64,000 nucleotides of DNA from the NCBI RefSeq assembly GCF_023522835.1, contig NZ_JALCZU010000001.1:124001-188000 (forward strand). The letters are read 5' to 3'. The notes under the pieces were generated by a model. That model saw only the letters and a program-made list of their open reading frames with translations, ran no database searches and had not been told where the DNA came from. Below, in pieces: positions 20,615 through 28,748 of this stretch. The translations under genes were made by a program, and so were the position numbers. Source of the DNA: Oceanobacillus saliphilus (GTDB taxonomy: Bacteria > Bacillota > Bacilli > Bacillales > Amphibacillaceae). The stretch's first letter is position 1; every line of letters starts with the position of its first letter.

Positions 20615-21904
20615 TTAATTAATTAATCGACCTTCTGCTTGTTTCTGGGCATCATGTAACGCATCGTCTAAACTTTTACCGTCTTTATATTTCTGGATCT
20701 CGCCAATGAGAATATCCATGATTGCGTACGTATGCATGCCATAGTTAACACTTGGAATTTCTTCCATCCATGTGATAAAGTCAGCAATGATTGGTTGACC
20801 TCCGAAAAAATCATCACTCTGCTGGAACGCCTCTCCATCCAGCGCTGGTAAATACGTACCAATTGCTCCGATTTCTGTAACTAAATCTTGATAGAGGTCC
20901 TCATTGGAACCAAAGGTACTCGCTAAAAATTCTGCTGCCTTCTCTTTACCAGGTATATTTAATACATAGAAAGAACTTCCGCCTTGGTTGGAGGCATTCA
21001 CTGCACCCTCAACGGGTAATCGTGGAATTGGCACAATGGTCCATTTCCCAGCTTGTGATTCCTCTGCTTTAATATTTGGAGTCATCCAGTTGCCTACCGC
21101 CACGCTTACTACTGATCCACTATTAAAGGCAGCAACTCTGGAACTCCAATCCGTATTGATATGTGCGATTCCTTCTTCTTGCAGTGCATTATAGATGCGC
21201 ACCGCCTCTCTTACCGCTTCATTATCACTAATATCAGCCGTTCTACCGTCTTCTTCAGTGAACCAGACACCAGCTGTTTGAATCATATGTCTCAAATCGT
21301 CCGGATCATTTGGATTAACCGAAATCATATATTTCCCACTCTTCTCTTTGATGTCCTTACCAATTTCGATGAACTCATCCCAGGTGATATTCGTTAAATC
21401 CTCTGGCGTGTACCCCGCATCTTCTAAGTAATCGGTCCGCAAATATAAACCAGTCACACCTGTGTCAAATGGGACTCCAAATTGGCCACCATCAAAGCTT
21501 GTCGGCTCCTTTTTATAATCGGCAAAATCATCGATATTAAAATACTCAGATAAGTCATAAAAGGCATCTGGATATGCTTGTAAAAAGCTTTGAGCTCGGT
21601 AATCTTCAATTAAAACAATATTTGGCATCCCATTCATCGTACCAGAGCTTAACCCTGTATTTAATCGTTGAACAATGTCTTTTTGACCATTTTCTATTAT
21701 TTGTAACTGAAAACCTTCATTTTCTTGAGTATAATACTCTTCCGCTAACTTTAGAGCTGCCACATTAAATAATGGATCCCAAGCCCAAGCAGTAATAACA
21801 TCTGCATCTGAACTTCCCTCGCCATTGGTATGTTCTCCTGATGAGCAAGCTGATACAAACAAGATTAACAACCCAATAGTAATTGCTATCATCCACTTCT
21901 TCAC
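20615..21904 (-). CDS. Sugar-binding lipoprotein of the ABC transporter
   Basis: 429 residues. A lipoprotein signal peptide (LLILFVSAC, Cys20) is followed by a family 1 extracellular solute-binding domain (FDGGQFGVPFDTGVTGLYLR; SNQGGSSFYVLNIPGKEKAAEF). It captures an oligosaccharide outside the membrane; the position beside lacZ and gal genes suggests a galactoside such as lactose or a galacto-oligosaccharide (inference). The start is GTG at 21904 after AGGAGGGG. The operon promoter and operator lie about 180-230 bases upstream. Confidence 0.92.
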   Translation of the reverse strand: MKKWMIAITIGLLILFVSACSSGEHTNGEGSSDADVITAWAWDPLFNVAALKLAEEYYTQENEGFQLQIIENGQKDIVQRLNTGLSSGTMNGMPNIVLIEDYRAQSFLQAYPDAFYDLSEYFNIDDFADYKKEPTSFDGGQFGVPFDTGVTGLYLRTDYLEDAGYTPEDLTNITWDEFIEIGKDIKEKSGKYMISVNPNDPDDLRHMIQTAGVWFTEEDGRTADISDNEAVREAVRIYNALQEEGIAHINTDWSSRVAAFNSGSVVSVAVGNWMTPNIKAEESQAGKWTIVPIPRLPVEGAVNASNQGGSSFYVLNIPGKEKAAEFLASTFGSNEDLYQDLVTEIGAIGTYLPALDGEAFQQSDDFFGGQPIIADFITWMEEIPSVNYGMHTYAIMDILIGEIQKYKDGKSLDDALHDAQKQAEGRLIN

Positions 21905-22031
21905 TATTTCCCCTCCTAATTAATGGTTATATAAATAGTTAATATGTAATATGCTTATCATGAAATTTTACTGAAAAAACACCTCCCTAAATTTAAAATG
22001 AAGCAAGAAATCTACTTTCTATCAGCGCCAT

Positions 22032-22045
22032 AGTAAACGCTTTCC
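22032..22045. promoter_or_regulatory. cre-like site downstream of the ABC operon promoter
   Basis: AGTAAACGCTTTCC keeps the central 12 bases of the cre consensus, with mismatches at the two ends. It lies about 55 bases after the predicted start site, where a CcpA roadblock would act. Confidence 0.5.
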
Positions 22046-22081
22046 TAAATATGCATCATAATTTCCATCAAATAAATGTTT

Positions 22082-22100
22082 CTTAATTAAATTAATTAAG
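22082..22100. promoter_or_regulatory. ROK-type operator, copy 2 (sugar ABC operon)
   Basis: A perfect 19-base palindrome, cttaattaaattaattaag, directly downstream of the -10 box. 18 of its bases are identical to 12765-12782 in the gal promoter. Confidence 0.75.
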
Positions 22101-22104
22101 TTTA

Positions 22105-22133
22105 ATATTACAAAATGTTTTTAATAATGTCAA
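22105..22133 (-). promoter_or_regulatory. Sigma-A promoter of the sugar ABC operon
   Basis: On the minus strand a consensus TTGACA (complement 22128-22133) and TAATAT (complement 22105-22110) are separated by exactly 17 bases. The operator starts 4 bases after the -10 box. Confidence 0.8.
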
Positions 22134-22499
22134 TAGGATAGTTTATATTTATATTATTTTTTATGAAGGAAGAAAATTAGATTCATAGCATTATATATTT
22201 TAACAATAGGAAAGGCAAAATCACTTAATGAGTGAACAGAAATTATCTCAGAGTAGCCATTAACCTTTACTATTACTTTATTTTTACGCTTTCTTGCTAT
22301 TTAGTGTTTAGTCTAATATTTCATATAGCTGTATATTTGAGTCAGAAAAGCACTTTATTGACGGATTAATTATCAAATATAAACTTTTGAAGGAAATTAG
22401 ACAACAGGGCTCGTAGTTAAAAAAACAAAGCCAAGGAGTGAAATGGATGATGGCAGCATGCTCTCGTCTCATGTGGAGCGTTCGTTCCTTATTTAGACC
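22134..22499. other. Intergenic region, nothing recognised
   Basis: AT-rich DNA between the ABC promoter and the pdxA remnant terminator. Small open frames on both strands show no family resemblance. Confidence 0.4.
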
Positions 22500-22532
22500 T
22501 AAAAAGGAAGCATGAGAATCACCCATGCTTCC
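22500..22532 (-). terminator. Terminator behind the pdxA remnant
   Basis: Arms ggaagcatg (22506-22514) and catgcttcc (22524-22532) pair perfectly. On the minus strand the hairpin is followed by TTTTT, 12 bases after the pdxA stop codon. Confidence 0.7.
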
Positions 22533-22543
22533 TACACTAATCT

Positions 22544-22662
22544 TTACTTTTCTGGTGCCAGTTCAATTGCTTGGCGCAGTGCTTCGAGCATGCTTCTTTC
22601 GTCAACGATGCCTTTTCCTGCGATGTCGAATGCAGTTCCATGATCAACACTTGTTCTCGTGG
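22544..22662 (-). pseudogene. C-terminal fragment of 4-hydroxythreonine-4-phosphate dehydrogenase (PdxA family)
   Basis: Only the last ~38 residues remain: [16 protein letters not shown] is the conserved PdxA C-terminal signature, then [21 protein letters not shown] and a stop. Upstream the homology ends abruptly at about 22662, in the word gtcaggcacctgg that also truncates the transposase fragment. The rest of the gene was lost by insertion and deletion. Confidence 0.85.
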
Positions 22663-22679
22663 TGGGGGTCAGGCACCTG

Positions 22680-22889
22680 GATTTTCTCACGCTTTTTATG
22701 CTCACTTGGCGTAATATAATCTAGCTTCTCCGCCTTCAGTCTTTGTTTCTTCCGATATTTACTCACCCATTTGGCCATGGTTTTATAAGGGACGTCCATT
22801 TCTCTTGATATCTCTGAAGCTTTCTTTCCTTCGTCTACAACTAACTTTGAAATATATTCCTTAAATTCATCATTATAACTTCTTGGCAT
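22680..22889 (-). pseudogene. IS3-family transposase OrfA, truncated
   Basis: The frame starts MPRSYNDEFKEYISKLVVDEGKKASEISREM-like (helix-turn-helix HTH_Tnp_1, residues about 8-50) followed by KTMAKWVSKYRKKQ. That is an IS3-type OrfA N-terminal half. At about residue 70 it runs into REP-like DNA (22659-22681) and the frame only continues by chance. OrfB and the right end of the element are missing. Not functional. Confidence 0.85.
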
Positions 22890-22924
22890 AGGACACGCTC
22901 CATTTTATTTAGTTTATTATGAAT

Positions 22925-22943
22925 TCTCTCCTATACGTGTCCA
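22925..22943 (-). mobile_element. Left terminal repeat of the IS3-family remnant
   Basis: The minus strand begins tggacacgtataggagag about 50 bases before the OrfA start, at the position and with the TGG..-type sequence expected for an IS3-family left end. No matching right end was found, because the element is truncated near 22660. Confidence 0.55.
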
Positions 22944-22969
22944 ATTATAAGTCTAACTCTACACTGCCT

Positions 22970-23046
22970 CCACTCGGGAGACAGAACTGCAAAGACGGGA
23001 GAGCGCTAGCACCACTCGGGAGAAATCCCCTGCCATTCGGGAGAGC
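22970..23046. repeat. Short cgggaga repeats, period about 21 bases
   Basis: Four copies of cgggaga/tcgggaga occur near 22975, 22996, 23017 and 23038, three preceded by cca(c/t). Intervening bases differ. Not a CRISPR array (repeat too short, spacers too short). Could be a binding array or a slippage product. Confidence 0.45.
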
Positions 23047-23126
23047 ACTACCTCCAATCACTTCAACCCGCCCTAACCTCACTATTTCCAATAACTAATA
23101 CAGATGGAATACTTATACCACTTGCT

Positions 23127-23987
23127 TTAAGTTGCTTTTCCATATGACCCAAATAATCTAATCTTCATTTTAATCATTTCTTTAACAGCCAGTCTTCCCT
23201 CTCTTATATAATGAGCTGCATCATACATTTCATAATGTTCATCTAATAGCTGGCGAACTCTCTTTGTGAAGGCTAGATGATTATCCGCATTAACATTAAA
23301 TTTGGCAGTTCCAGATAAAATCGCCTGTTTGATTTGTTCTGGATAAAGACCAGAAGCGCCGTGCAATACTAATGGAATTTGAATAGACTCACTAATCTCC
23401 TTCATTTTCTTAAAATCGACTTTTGGTTCCCCTTTATATGGTCCATGGGCGGATCCGAGTGCGGGGGCTAAACTATCAATATTCGTTAATGCAACCAACT
23501 GTTTACATTCATCTATGTCTGCGTAAACCGGGGTATCAGAAATAACATCCCCTTCTTTCCCACCGATACTTCCCAATTCTGCTTCTACTGTAACCCCTAA
23601 TTTATGTGCATAGTCTACTACCTCTTTCGTTGTCTTAACATTTTCATCAAACGGTAACTTTGAGGCATCAATCATCACAGAGGAAAAACCGGCATCCATA
23701 GCAGATTTACAGTTTTCCACACTTGATCCATGATCTAAGTGTAGAGCAACTGGGACAGTGATTGCTTTCTCTTTCATAAGAGATTCCACAAGTTCTTTGG
23801 CAACTGTAAAACCACCAAAATAATCAATCGCTTCTTCGGTGACACCTAGAATAACAGGTGAATTCAATTCTTCGGCAGCCTCTAAAACCGATTGGACCCA
23901 TTCTAAGTTGTGAACATCAAAATGGCCAACTGCATAATTTTCTTTTAATGCCTTGTCTAACATATCTTTGACCGAAACCAACCCCAT
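23127..23987 (-). CDS. Class II (zinc) ketose-bisphosphate aldolase family protein
   Basis: 286 residues. Zinc and catalytic residues are in HLDHGSSVENC (His-x-Asp-His), the EAELGSIGG loop, the SAHGPYKGEP His, and the VLHGASGL His. These are all hallmarks of the FbaA/GatY/KbaY group. It should perform a reversible aldol cleavage to dihydroxyacetone phosphate plus an aldehyde. Lying downstream of lsrF and the DJ-1-like gene in the same direction, it may act on a phosphorylated AI-2 breakdown product, but tagatose- or fructose-bisphosphate activity is equally possible. AGGAGG stands 9 bases before the ATG. Confidence 0.85.
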   Translation of the reverse strand: MGLVSVKDMLDKALKENYAVGHFDVHNLEWVQSVLEAAEELNSPVILGVTEEAIDYFGGFTVAKELVESLMKEKAITVPVALHLDHGSSVENCKSAMDAGFSSVMIDASKLPFDENVKTTKEVVDYAHKLGVTVEAELGSIGGKEGDVISDTPVYADIDECKQLVALTNIDSLAPALGSAHGPYKGEPKVDFKKMKEISESIQIPLVLHGASGLYPEQIKQAILSGTAKFNVNADNHLAFTKRVRQLLDEHYEMYDAAHYIREGRLAVKEMIKMKIRLFGSYGKAT

Positions 23988-24148
23988 GTAAAATTACCTC
24001 CTAGGATATTCTCGCTAATAGAAAAGCTTGAGTGTCACCACCCCTTAGCAACCAGCTTTCATTGCATTTAACAGCAAGAAATTCTTTTTGCTTCTATCTA
24101 TATGTTGCTGATTCTTTTGCGAGCACCATTGTTTTAAATGATGCTATA

Positions 24149-24664
24149 TTACAATCCACTAATTTGCGATAAAATTTCTCGAATAAAAGCAGGTTCATCT
24201 TTTGGAGTTCTTGCAGTAATAATATTTTTGCTCACAACAACTTCTTCATCAACGTATTCTGCTCCACCATTTATAACATCGTCCCGTATCCCTTTAAAGC
24301 AGGTCAGTGTCTTGTCACGAATAACATCAGCACTAATCATTACCTGAGGACCATGGCATATCCCTGCTATTATTTTTGATTTCATATTTAGATCCTTAAC
24401 GAAATTCAACGTGTCTTCATTTACACGTAATACTTCTGGAGCTCCTCCTCCCGGTATGACTACTGCATCAAATTCATGCTCTAAGGCTTCAGCACTTGAC
24501 ATCTCGCTATAATAAGAAACCGTATTATGCTTTCCTATACATAAATTATCTTCTTTATTACCTACTATGGTTACTTCGTGCCCAGCCTTCTTTATTGCTT
24601 CATAAGGATTTCTCATCTCAGAATCTTCAAAATCAGATGCTAATAAAAATGCTACTTTTGCCAT
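24149..24664 (-). CDS. DJ-1/PfpI-family protein (glyoxalase/deglycase-like)
   Basis: 171 residues, normal for the family. The nucleophile elbow GICHGPQVM carries the reactive Cys, with the preceding VIPGGGAPEVLR loop and the N-terminal Glu in SDFEDSE. Family members act as glyoxalase III, protein deglycase or stress proteins. Between lsrF and the class II aldolase it could detoxify reactive dicarbonyls arising from AI-2 (a dihydroxy-pentanedione), which is an inference from context. GGAGGGG precedes the ATG. A hairpin separates it from lsrF. Confidence 0.85.
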   Translation of the reverse strand: MAKVAFLLASDFEDSEMRNPYEAIKKAGHEVTIVGNKEDNLCIGKHNTVSYYSEMSSAEALEHEFDAVVIPGGGAPEVLRVNEDTLNFVKDLNMKSKIIAGICHGPQVMISADVIRDKTLTCFKGIRDDVINGGAEYVDEEVVVSKNIITARTPKDEPAFIREILSQISGL

Positions 24665-24700
24665 TTTTACCCCTCCATGCTTGTCAATTAAACTATCATA

Positions 24701-24728
24701 AGGCTTCTACCCAAAATAGTAGAAGCCT
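24701..24728. terminator. Hairpin between lsrF and the DJ-1-like gene
   Basis: Perfect 10-bp arms (aggcttctac / gtagaagcct) with an 8-base loop follow the lsrF stop by 9 bases. The downstream minus strand has only a weak T content, so it may attenuate rather than end transcription, lowering expression of the two distal genes. Confidence 0.5.
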
Positions 24729-24736
24729 CTTTAAAC

Positions 24737-25636
24737 TTATTTACTCACTTGTAGACTTGCATTAGCTAAATCAAGATAAAACTCATAAGCCTCTTTGACC
24801 GTAAATCCATCATGTACAACTTTATTTACAGCTTGAATCATAGCTTCCGGATACTCCGATTGGAAAATGTTTCTCCCCATATCTACCCCGGCAGCACCAC
24901 CTTGAATAGAGTTATACGCAAGGGTAAGCGCATCCTTCTCAGGAATCTTTTTACCGCCTGCAACGACTAACGGCACTGGGCAGGCTGCTACCACTTTCTC
25001 GAAATCATCGCAGTAGTATGTCTTTACAATTTGCGCACCAAACTCTGCTAGCATTCTTGTTGCAAGTAGAAAGAAACGATTGGTACGTTCCATTTCTTTT
25101 CCAACAGCTACAACCCCCATTGTGGGAATCGAATATTTGGAACCTAGGTTTACCGCTTTATTCAATGCTTCAATCGTTTCTTTTTGACCATCTGCTCCGA
25201 TAAAAGTCTGAATCGCAATAGCACTAGCATTCATTTTGATGGCATCTTCTATGTCTACAACCATCGATTCGTGACTTAAATCATCCTGTAAAATACTCGA
25301 GCCCGATGAAATTCTTAAAGCAATAGATTTATTATAACTAGCTGGAACGCTCGTTCTAATTGCTCCCCTTGTTGCCATTAAACAATCTGCATGTTTTGCT
25401 AATCTGGGAATTAACAAATCCAGTCTTTCTAATCCGGAAGTAGGTCCCATGAAATACCCGTGGTCAAATGCCAGCATCACTGTTTTCCCCGTTTCCGGAT
25501 TAAAGATTCTTGAAAGGCGATCCTTCATTCCCCAATCTAAGTTAGAAGCCCCTTTTACGTGAAAATCACCTGTATTCGCAAAAGCTACATCTTGGGCAAA
25601 CCGCTTTGCATCTTTATTGCCTTCCATATCCGCCAT
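24737..25636 (-). CDS. lsrF: 3-hydroxy-5-phosphonooxypentane-2,4-dione thiolase (LsrF)
   Basis: About 299 residues, the LsrF size. The class I aldolase-like barrel contains VMLAFDHGYFMGPTSGLER, the HADCLMATRGAIRTSVP segment, and a catalytic Lys in QIVKTYYCDDF. LsrF transfers an acetyl group from the phosphorylated AI-2 intermediate to CoA, giving dihydroxyacetone phosphate and acetyl-CoA. Start at 25636: ATG with GAGGAG 9 bases upstream; the TTG two codons earlier is only 3 bases from that site. It is the last core gene of the leftward lsrACDBF operon. Confidence 0.93.
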   Translation of the reverse strand: MADMEGNKDAKRFAQDVAFANTGDFHVKGASNLDWGMKDRLSRIFNPETGKTVMLAFDHGYFMGPTSGLERLDLLIPRLAKHADCLMATRGAIRTSVPASYNKSIALRISSGSSILQDDLSHESMVVDIEDAIKMNASAIAIQTFIGADGQKETIEALNKAVNLGSKYSIPTMGVVAVGKEMERTNRFFLLATRMLAEFGAQIVKTYYCDDFEKVVAACPVPLVVAGGKKIPEKDALTLAYNSIQGGAAGVDMGRNIFQSEYPEAMIQAVNKVVHDGFTVKEAYEFYLDLANASLQVSK

Positions 25637-25667
25637 AATCAATCACTCCTCAAATATTAGATTCAAA

Positions 25668-26732
25668 CTAAAAGTCATAATCAGCTGTATTATCTTTTGT
25701 AAAAACGATTCTTTCAGGTAAAACAATGATCCCCGAATCATCCGCTTCATAGTCGTAACCTTGGACTGTATTCGGTTCCACTGTAATTTCACCAATAGTT
25801 GGTACATCAAGTGTATCCCCAACTTTTAATGTATTGCCTTGTGCTAAATAATAGGCAATATAAACAGCCAGTGCTCCTTGCTCCTGAACATCCCATAGAC
25901 CATGGTTTACAATGGTTCCATTTTCAATGAATCCCCTCATTGAATTTGGTGATGCAAAACCTGTAATAATAAGGTCTTCAGCTGTTAAACCTTTATTTTC
26001 TGCTGCTTGTGCCATCGCAGGAAGTGCCGTTGAATCTGGGGCTATAACAGCATCAAGGTCTGGGTAGGAATCGATTATACTTTCACCGATTTGCAACGAT
26101 TTTTGCTCATTTCCTTCACCAAATTGCTTGGTTACAATTTCCCATTTCGGGTATTTATCTTTAATATATGTTTCCGCGTAATCAACCCAGGAATTTTGAT
26201 CTGGAACTGTCGGACTTGAGTAAAACCATGCAACTTGGTTTTCTCCATCTGGATCATCCATTTGTTCTGCAGCCATATCTACAAGCATGGCCCCAAGTAT
26301 TTCAGGTGTTCCTTGATTGATATAAAATGACCGATATTCTGGATCAACATCTGAATCCCAGGTTACTACTTTAATACCTGCATCCAGCGCTTTCTGCAAT
26401 GCTTGATTCAAACCATCGGCGGACACAGATGAAATGGCAATTGCATCGGCACCGCTACTAACTGCACTATTAATAATTTGTACCTGATTTGCTACAGTTC
26501 CTTCCGGTGCCCCATCATATTTCACCGAAAAACCTTCTGCTTCCGCCATTTTTTGAGCGCCATTATTTCCGGATTCAAAAAAGGCATTACCAGTCATTTT
26601 CGGGATGAATACTACCTCAATATCATCAGCATCCTTCCCATTACTTTCAGATTCACCCGAGCTACAAGCGACCAAGACGAAACATAGCATCAAAAATCCA
26701 AGCAGAGATAATGTCAACCTTCGTTTTTCCAT
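25668..26732 (-). CDS. lsrB: Autoinducer-2 binding lipoprotein (LsrB)
   Basis: 354 residues. Lipoprotein signal with LVAC (Cys23), then a periplasmic-binding-protein fold closely following LsrB. Five of the six AI-2 contact positions are recognisable: Lys in IPKMTGNAFF, Asp in TWDSDVDP, Asp-Gln in TVPDQNSW, and Pro in APDSTALPA. The sixth, Ala in enteric LsrB (APDANAL), is Ser here. The C-terminus VQGYDYEADDSGIIVLPERI is nearly identical to the family. It captures AI-2 on the outer face of the membrane. The ATG overlaps the lsrD stop and has GGAGGG upstream. Confidence 0.92.
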   Translation of the reverse strand: MEKRRLTLSLLGFLMLCFVLVACSSGESESNGKDADDIEVVFIPKMTGNAFFESGNNGAQKMAEAEGFSVKYDGAPEGTVANQVQIINSAVSSGADAIAISSVSADGLNQALQKALDAGIKVVTWDSDVDPEYRSFYINQGTPEILGAMLVDMAAEQMDDPDGENQVAWFYSSPTVPDQNSWVDYAETYIKDKYPKWEIVTKQFGEGNEQKSLQIGESIIDSYPDLDAVIAPDSTALPAMAQAAENKGLTAEDLIITGFASPNSMRGFIENGTIVNHGLWDVQEQGALAVYIAYYLAQGNTLKVGDTLDVPTIGEITVEPNTVQGYDYEADDSGIIVLPERIVFTKDNTADYDF

Positions 26733-27742
26733 TATACGTTTCCCTCCTTCATAAATTTTGGCCTTAATAATTTCTTCATGTTCTCCTTTGTGCTAGATGA
26801 AATACTTAGCAAAGCTACAGATATAATAAGCAGCAGCCCTGTCGCTAAGCCAATATATTGCGTTGAAACCCCTCCCATTTGCATCCCAACTCGAAGAAAG
26901 CCTACGATTATACTAGCGAGAGCTGTTCCAATAATCCCCCCCTTCCCTCCAGTAATTAAGGTGCCTCCTAAAACAACTACAGTTAATATGGACATTAAAT
27001 ATTCAGAGCCAAAATCTGCTCTAGCACTTCCCAAATAAGAAGTTAGCATCGTGCCTGCTATCCCAGCACTTAAGCCCGATAAAACATACGTACTGGCAAT
27101 TATTTTCTTCGTATTAATACCAGCGTAATCTGCTGCATTTTGGTTAATCCCGGTTAAAAATATATAGCGGCCATACTTGGTGAAATGCAAAAGAACATAG
27201 GCAATGATAAAGAGAACAATAAATAATATAATTGAGCTCGGTATTCCGAAAACGGTTCCGTAAGCTAGATTACTAAAGCTCCCGGGAAATCCTGAAATCC
27301 CTTCATAGGCACTAACACCTGATACCCCTACCAAAACAATCGCTATCCCGCTATACAACAGTAGACCACCTAAGGTAACTACCATTGCTTGCACACGTCC
27401 ATAGGCAATTAAAATTCCATTTAGCAAGCCACATAACCCTGCAGCTACAATAGCGAGAATAATCGAAATCCATATATTCAGACCAATTGCTTGGGAGAGA
27501 ATACCGATTACCACTGACGTTAAACCGATAATAGATCCCCCAGAAATATCAATTCCACCAGTAATCATGACAAGTGTGACAAAGAAACCAATAATAGCAA
27601 TACCGATAAAATCATTGAAACTATTTAATAGAATGGAGATATTCCAAAACCTTGGATTAATTAATCCAAATATAATTATTTCTAAAATCAGAACGACGAT
27701 TAAACCAAGATTCCATTTTGGTATTCTACTTAGCATGAGCAT
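26732..27742 (-). CDS. lsrD: AI-2 ABC transporter permease LsrD
   Basis: 336 residues, about 9-10 membrane helices, BPD_transp_2 (ribose/RbsC-type) permease. VTLVMITGGIDISGGSIIGLTSVV is the family's membrane-loop signature, and VVLGGTLITGGKGGIIGT follows near the C-terminus. Overlaps lsrC by 17 bases and lsrB by one. An AGGAGG lies 12 bases before the chosen ATG, a little far, so the start could be a few codons off. Confidence 0.9.
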   Translation of the reverse strand: MLMLSRIPKWNLGLIVVLILEIIIFGLINPRFWNISILLNSFNDFIGIAIIGFFVTLVMITGGIDISGGSIIGLTSVVIGILSQAIGLNIWISIILAIVAAGLCGLLNGILIAYGRVQAMVVTLGGLLLYSGIAIVLVGVSGVSAYEGISGFPGSFSNLAYGTVFGIPSSIILFIVLFIIAYVLLHFTKYGRYIFLTGINQNAADYAGINTKKIIASTYVLSGLSAGIAGTMLTSYLGSARADFGSEYLMSILTVVVLGGTLITGGKGGIIGTALASIIVGFLRVGMQMGGVSTQYIGLATGLLLIISVALLSISSSTKENMKKLLRPKFMKEGNV

Positions 27743-28748
27743 GATTTATTGACACCTCCTCCTGATGAAGCACCCTTGCCTTTAATCTTTCTTTCTTCGT
27801 ACGCTTATCAGCTCTTCTAGAAAGTACTGCATCAGTTACAACAATAGTTATTAATAACAATCCTGAAATTGCATCATTCCAAAAAGCAGGTATTTTCATG
27901 TATATAAGCGCTGAGTTAATCGAAATCATGATCACTGCACCAATAGTTGCACCGATAACAGTCCCGACCCCACCACTCAGCGATACACCTCCAAGCACAG
28001 ATGCAGCAATAACTGTCATCTCTATCCCTAAACCAGCAGTCGTTGAAATAAATCCAATTTGACTAGCAAATATTAATCCCGCCAAAGCCGCACACACCCC
28101 TGAAGCGATAAACGAATACGTGACATACCGCTGTACAGGCACCCCTAACAAAATGGCTCCATCGACATTGTCACCGATAGCAGAAAAATACCTTCCTTTC
28201 CGACTCCTAGTTAAAAACAAATGAACGATAATAACACCAGCCATAACAATGATTAACAACAAATTAAAACCTAGAACATTCATTTGCGACAATTGCTTAA
28301 ATCCTGCTGGCAAGTTTTCTACCCATTGTCCATCGGTATAAATAACTTGAATCACTCTAGTAATTTCAAGCATTCCTAATGTCATGATAAATGACGAAAT
28401 TTTTAACTTGGTAACTCCCAATCCATTAATCAATCCAATAATAGCTCCAATAAGAATAGCTACTACTATAGATACAAAAATACTTCCTCCGTTTTTTAAT
28501 AGGAGTCCACTTACTGCTGCACTAAGACCCAACGTGCCGCCAACTGAAATATCAATATTCCCGGTTAAAAGGACAACAGTTAGACCGACTGCCAGCACAA
28601 TGTAAAGCAAGCTACTTTTCAAGGAATTCTGGATGGTTCCAATCGTTAAGAAATCGGAGTTTACCAAACCTACAATGATAAAAATTGCCACCAAAAAGAA
28701 TAAGGTTCTAAACTCTCTTTTTTTCATCAGCGTCTTAAATTTCGACAT
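27726..28748 (-). CDS. lsrC: AI-2 ABC transporter permease LsrC
   Basis: 340 residues, RbsC-type permease with VLLTGNIDISVGGTLGLSAAV and VLGGVSLSGGVGTVIGA, matching LsrC. It partners with LsrD in the membrane. The start at 28748 has GGAAG 9-10 bases upstream and overlaps the lsrA end by 14 bases; two earlier in-frame ATGs lie deeper inside lsrA. Confidence 0.9.
   Translation of the reverse strand: MSKFKTLMKKREFRTLFFLVAIFIIVGLVNSDFLTIGTIQNSLKSSLLYIVLAVGLTVVLLTGNIDISVGGTLGLSAAVSGLLLKNGGSIFVSIVVAILIGAIIGLINGLGVTKLKISSFIMTLGMLEITRVIQVIYTDGQWVENLPAGFKQLSQMNVLGFNLLLIIVMAGVIIVHLFLTRSRKGRYFSAIGDNVDGAILLGVPVQRYVTYSFIASGVCAALAGLIFASQIGFISTTAGLGIEMTVIAASVLGGVSLSGGVGTVIGATIGAVIMISINSALIYMKIPAFWNDAISGLLLITIVVTDAVLSRRADKRTKKERLKARVLHQEEVSINHAHAK

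Noticed and set aside
22525-22719. A 64-codon plus-strand frame rich in Cys/Phe
   Set aside because: Antisense to the pdxA and transposase remnants; no ribosome site and odd composition.
22970-23046. CRISPR-like repetition
   Set aside because: Repeat unit is only 7-12 bases, spacing is about 21 bases, and no cas genes are present.
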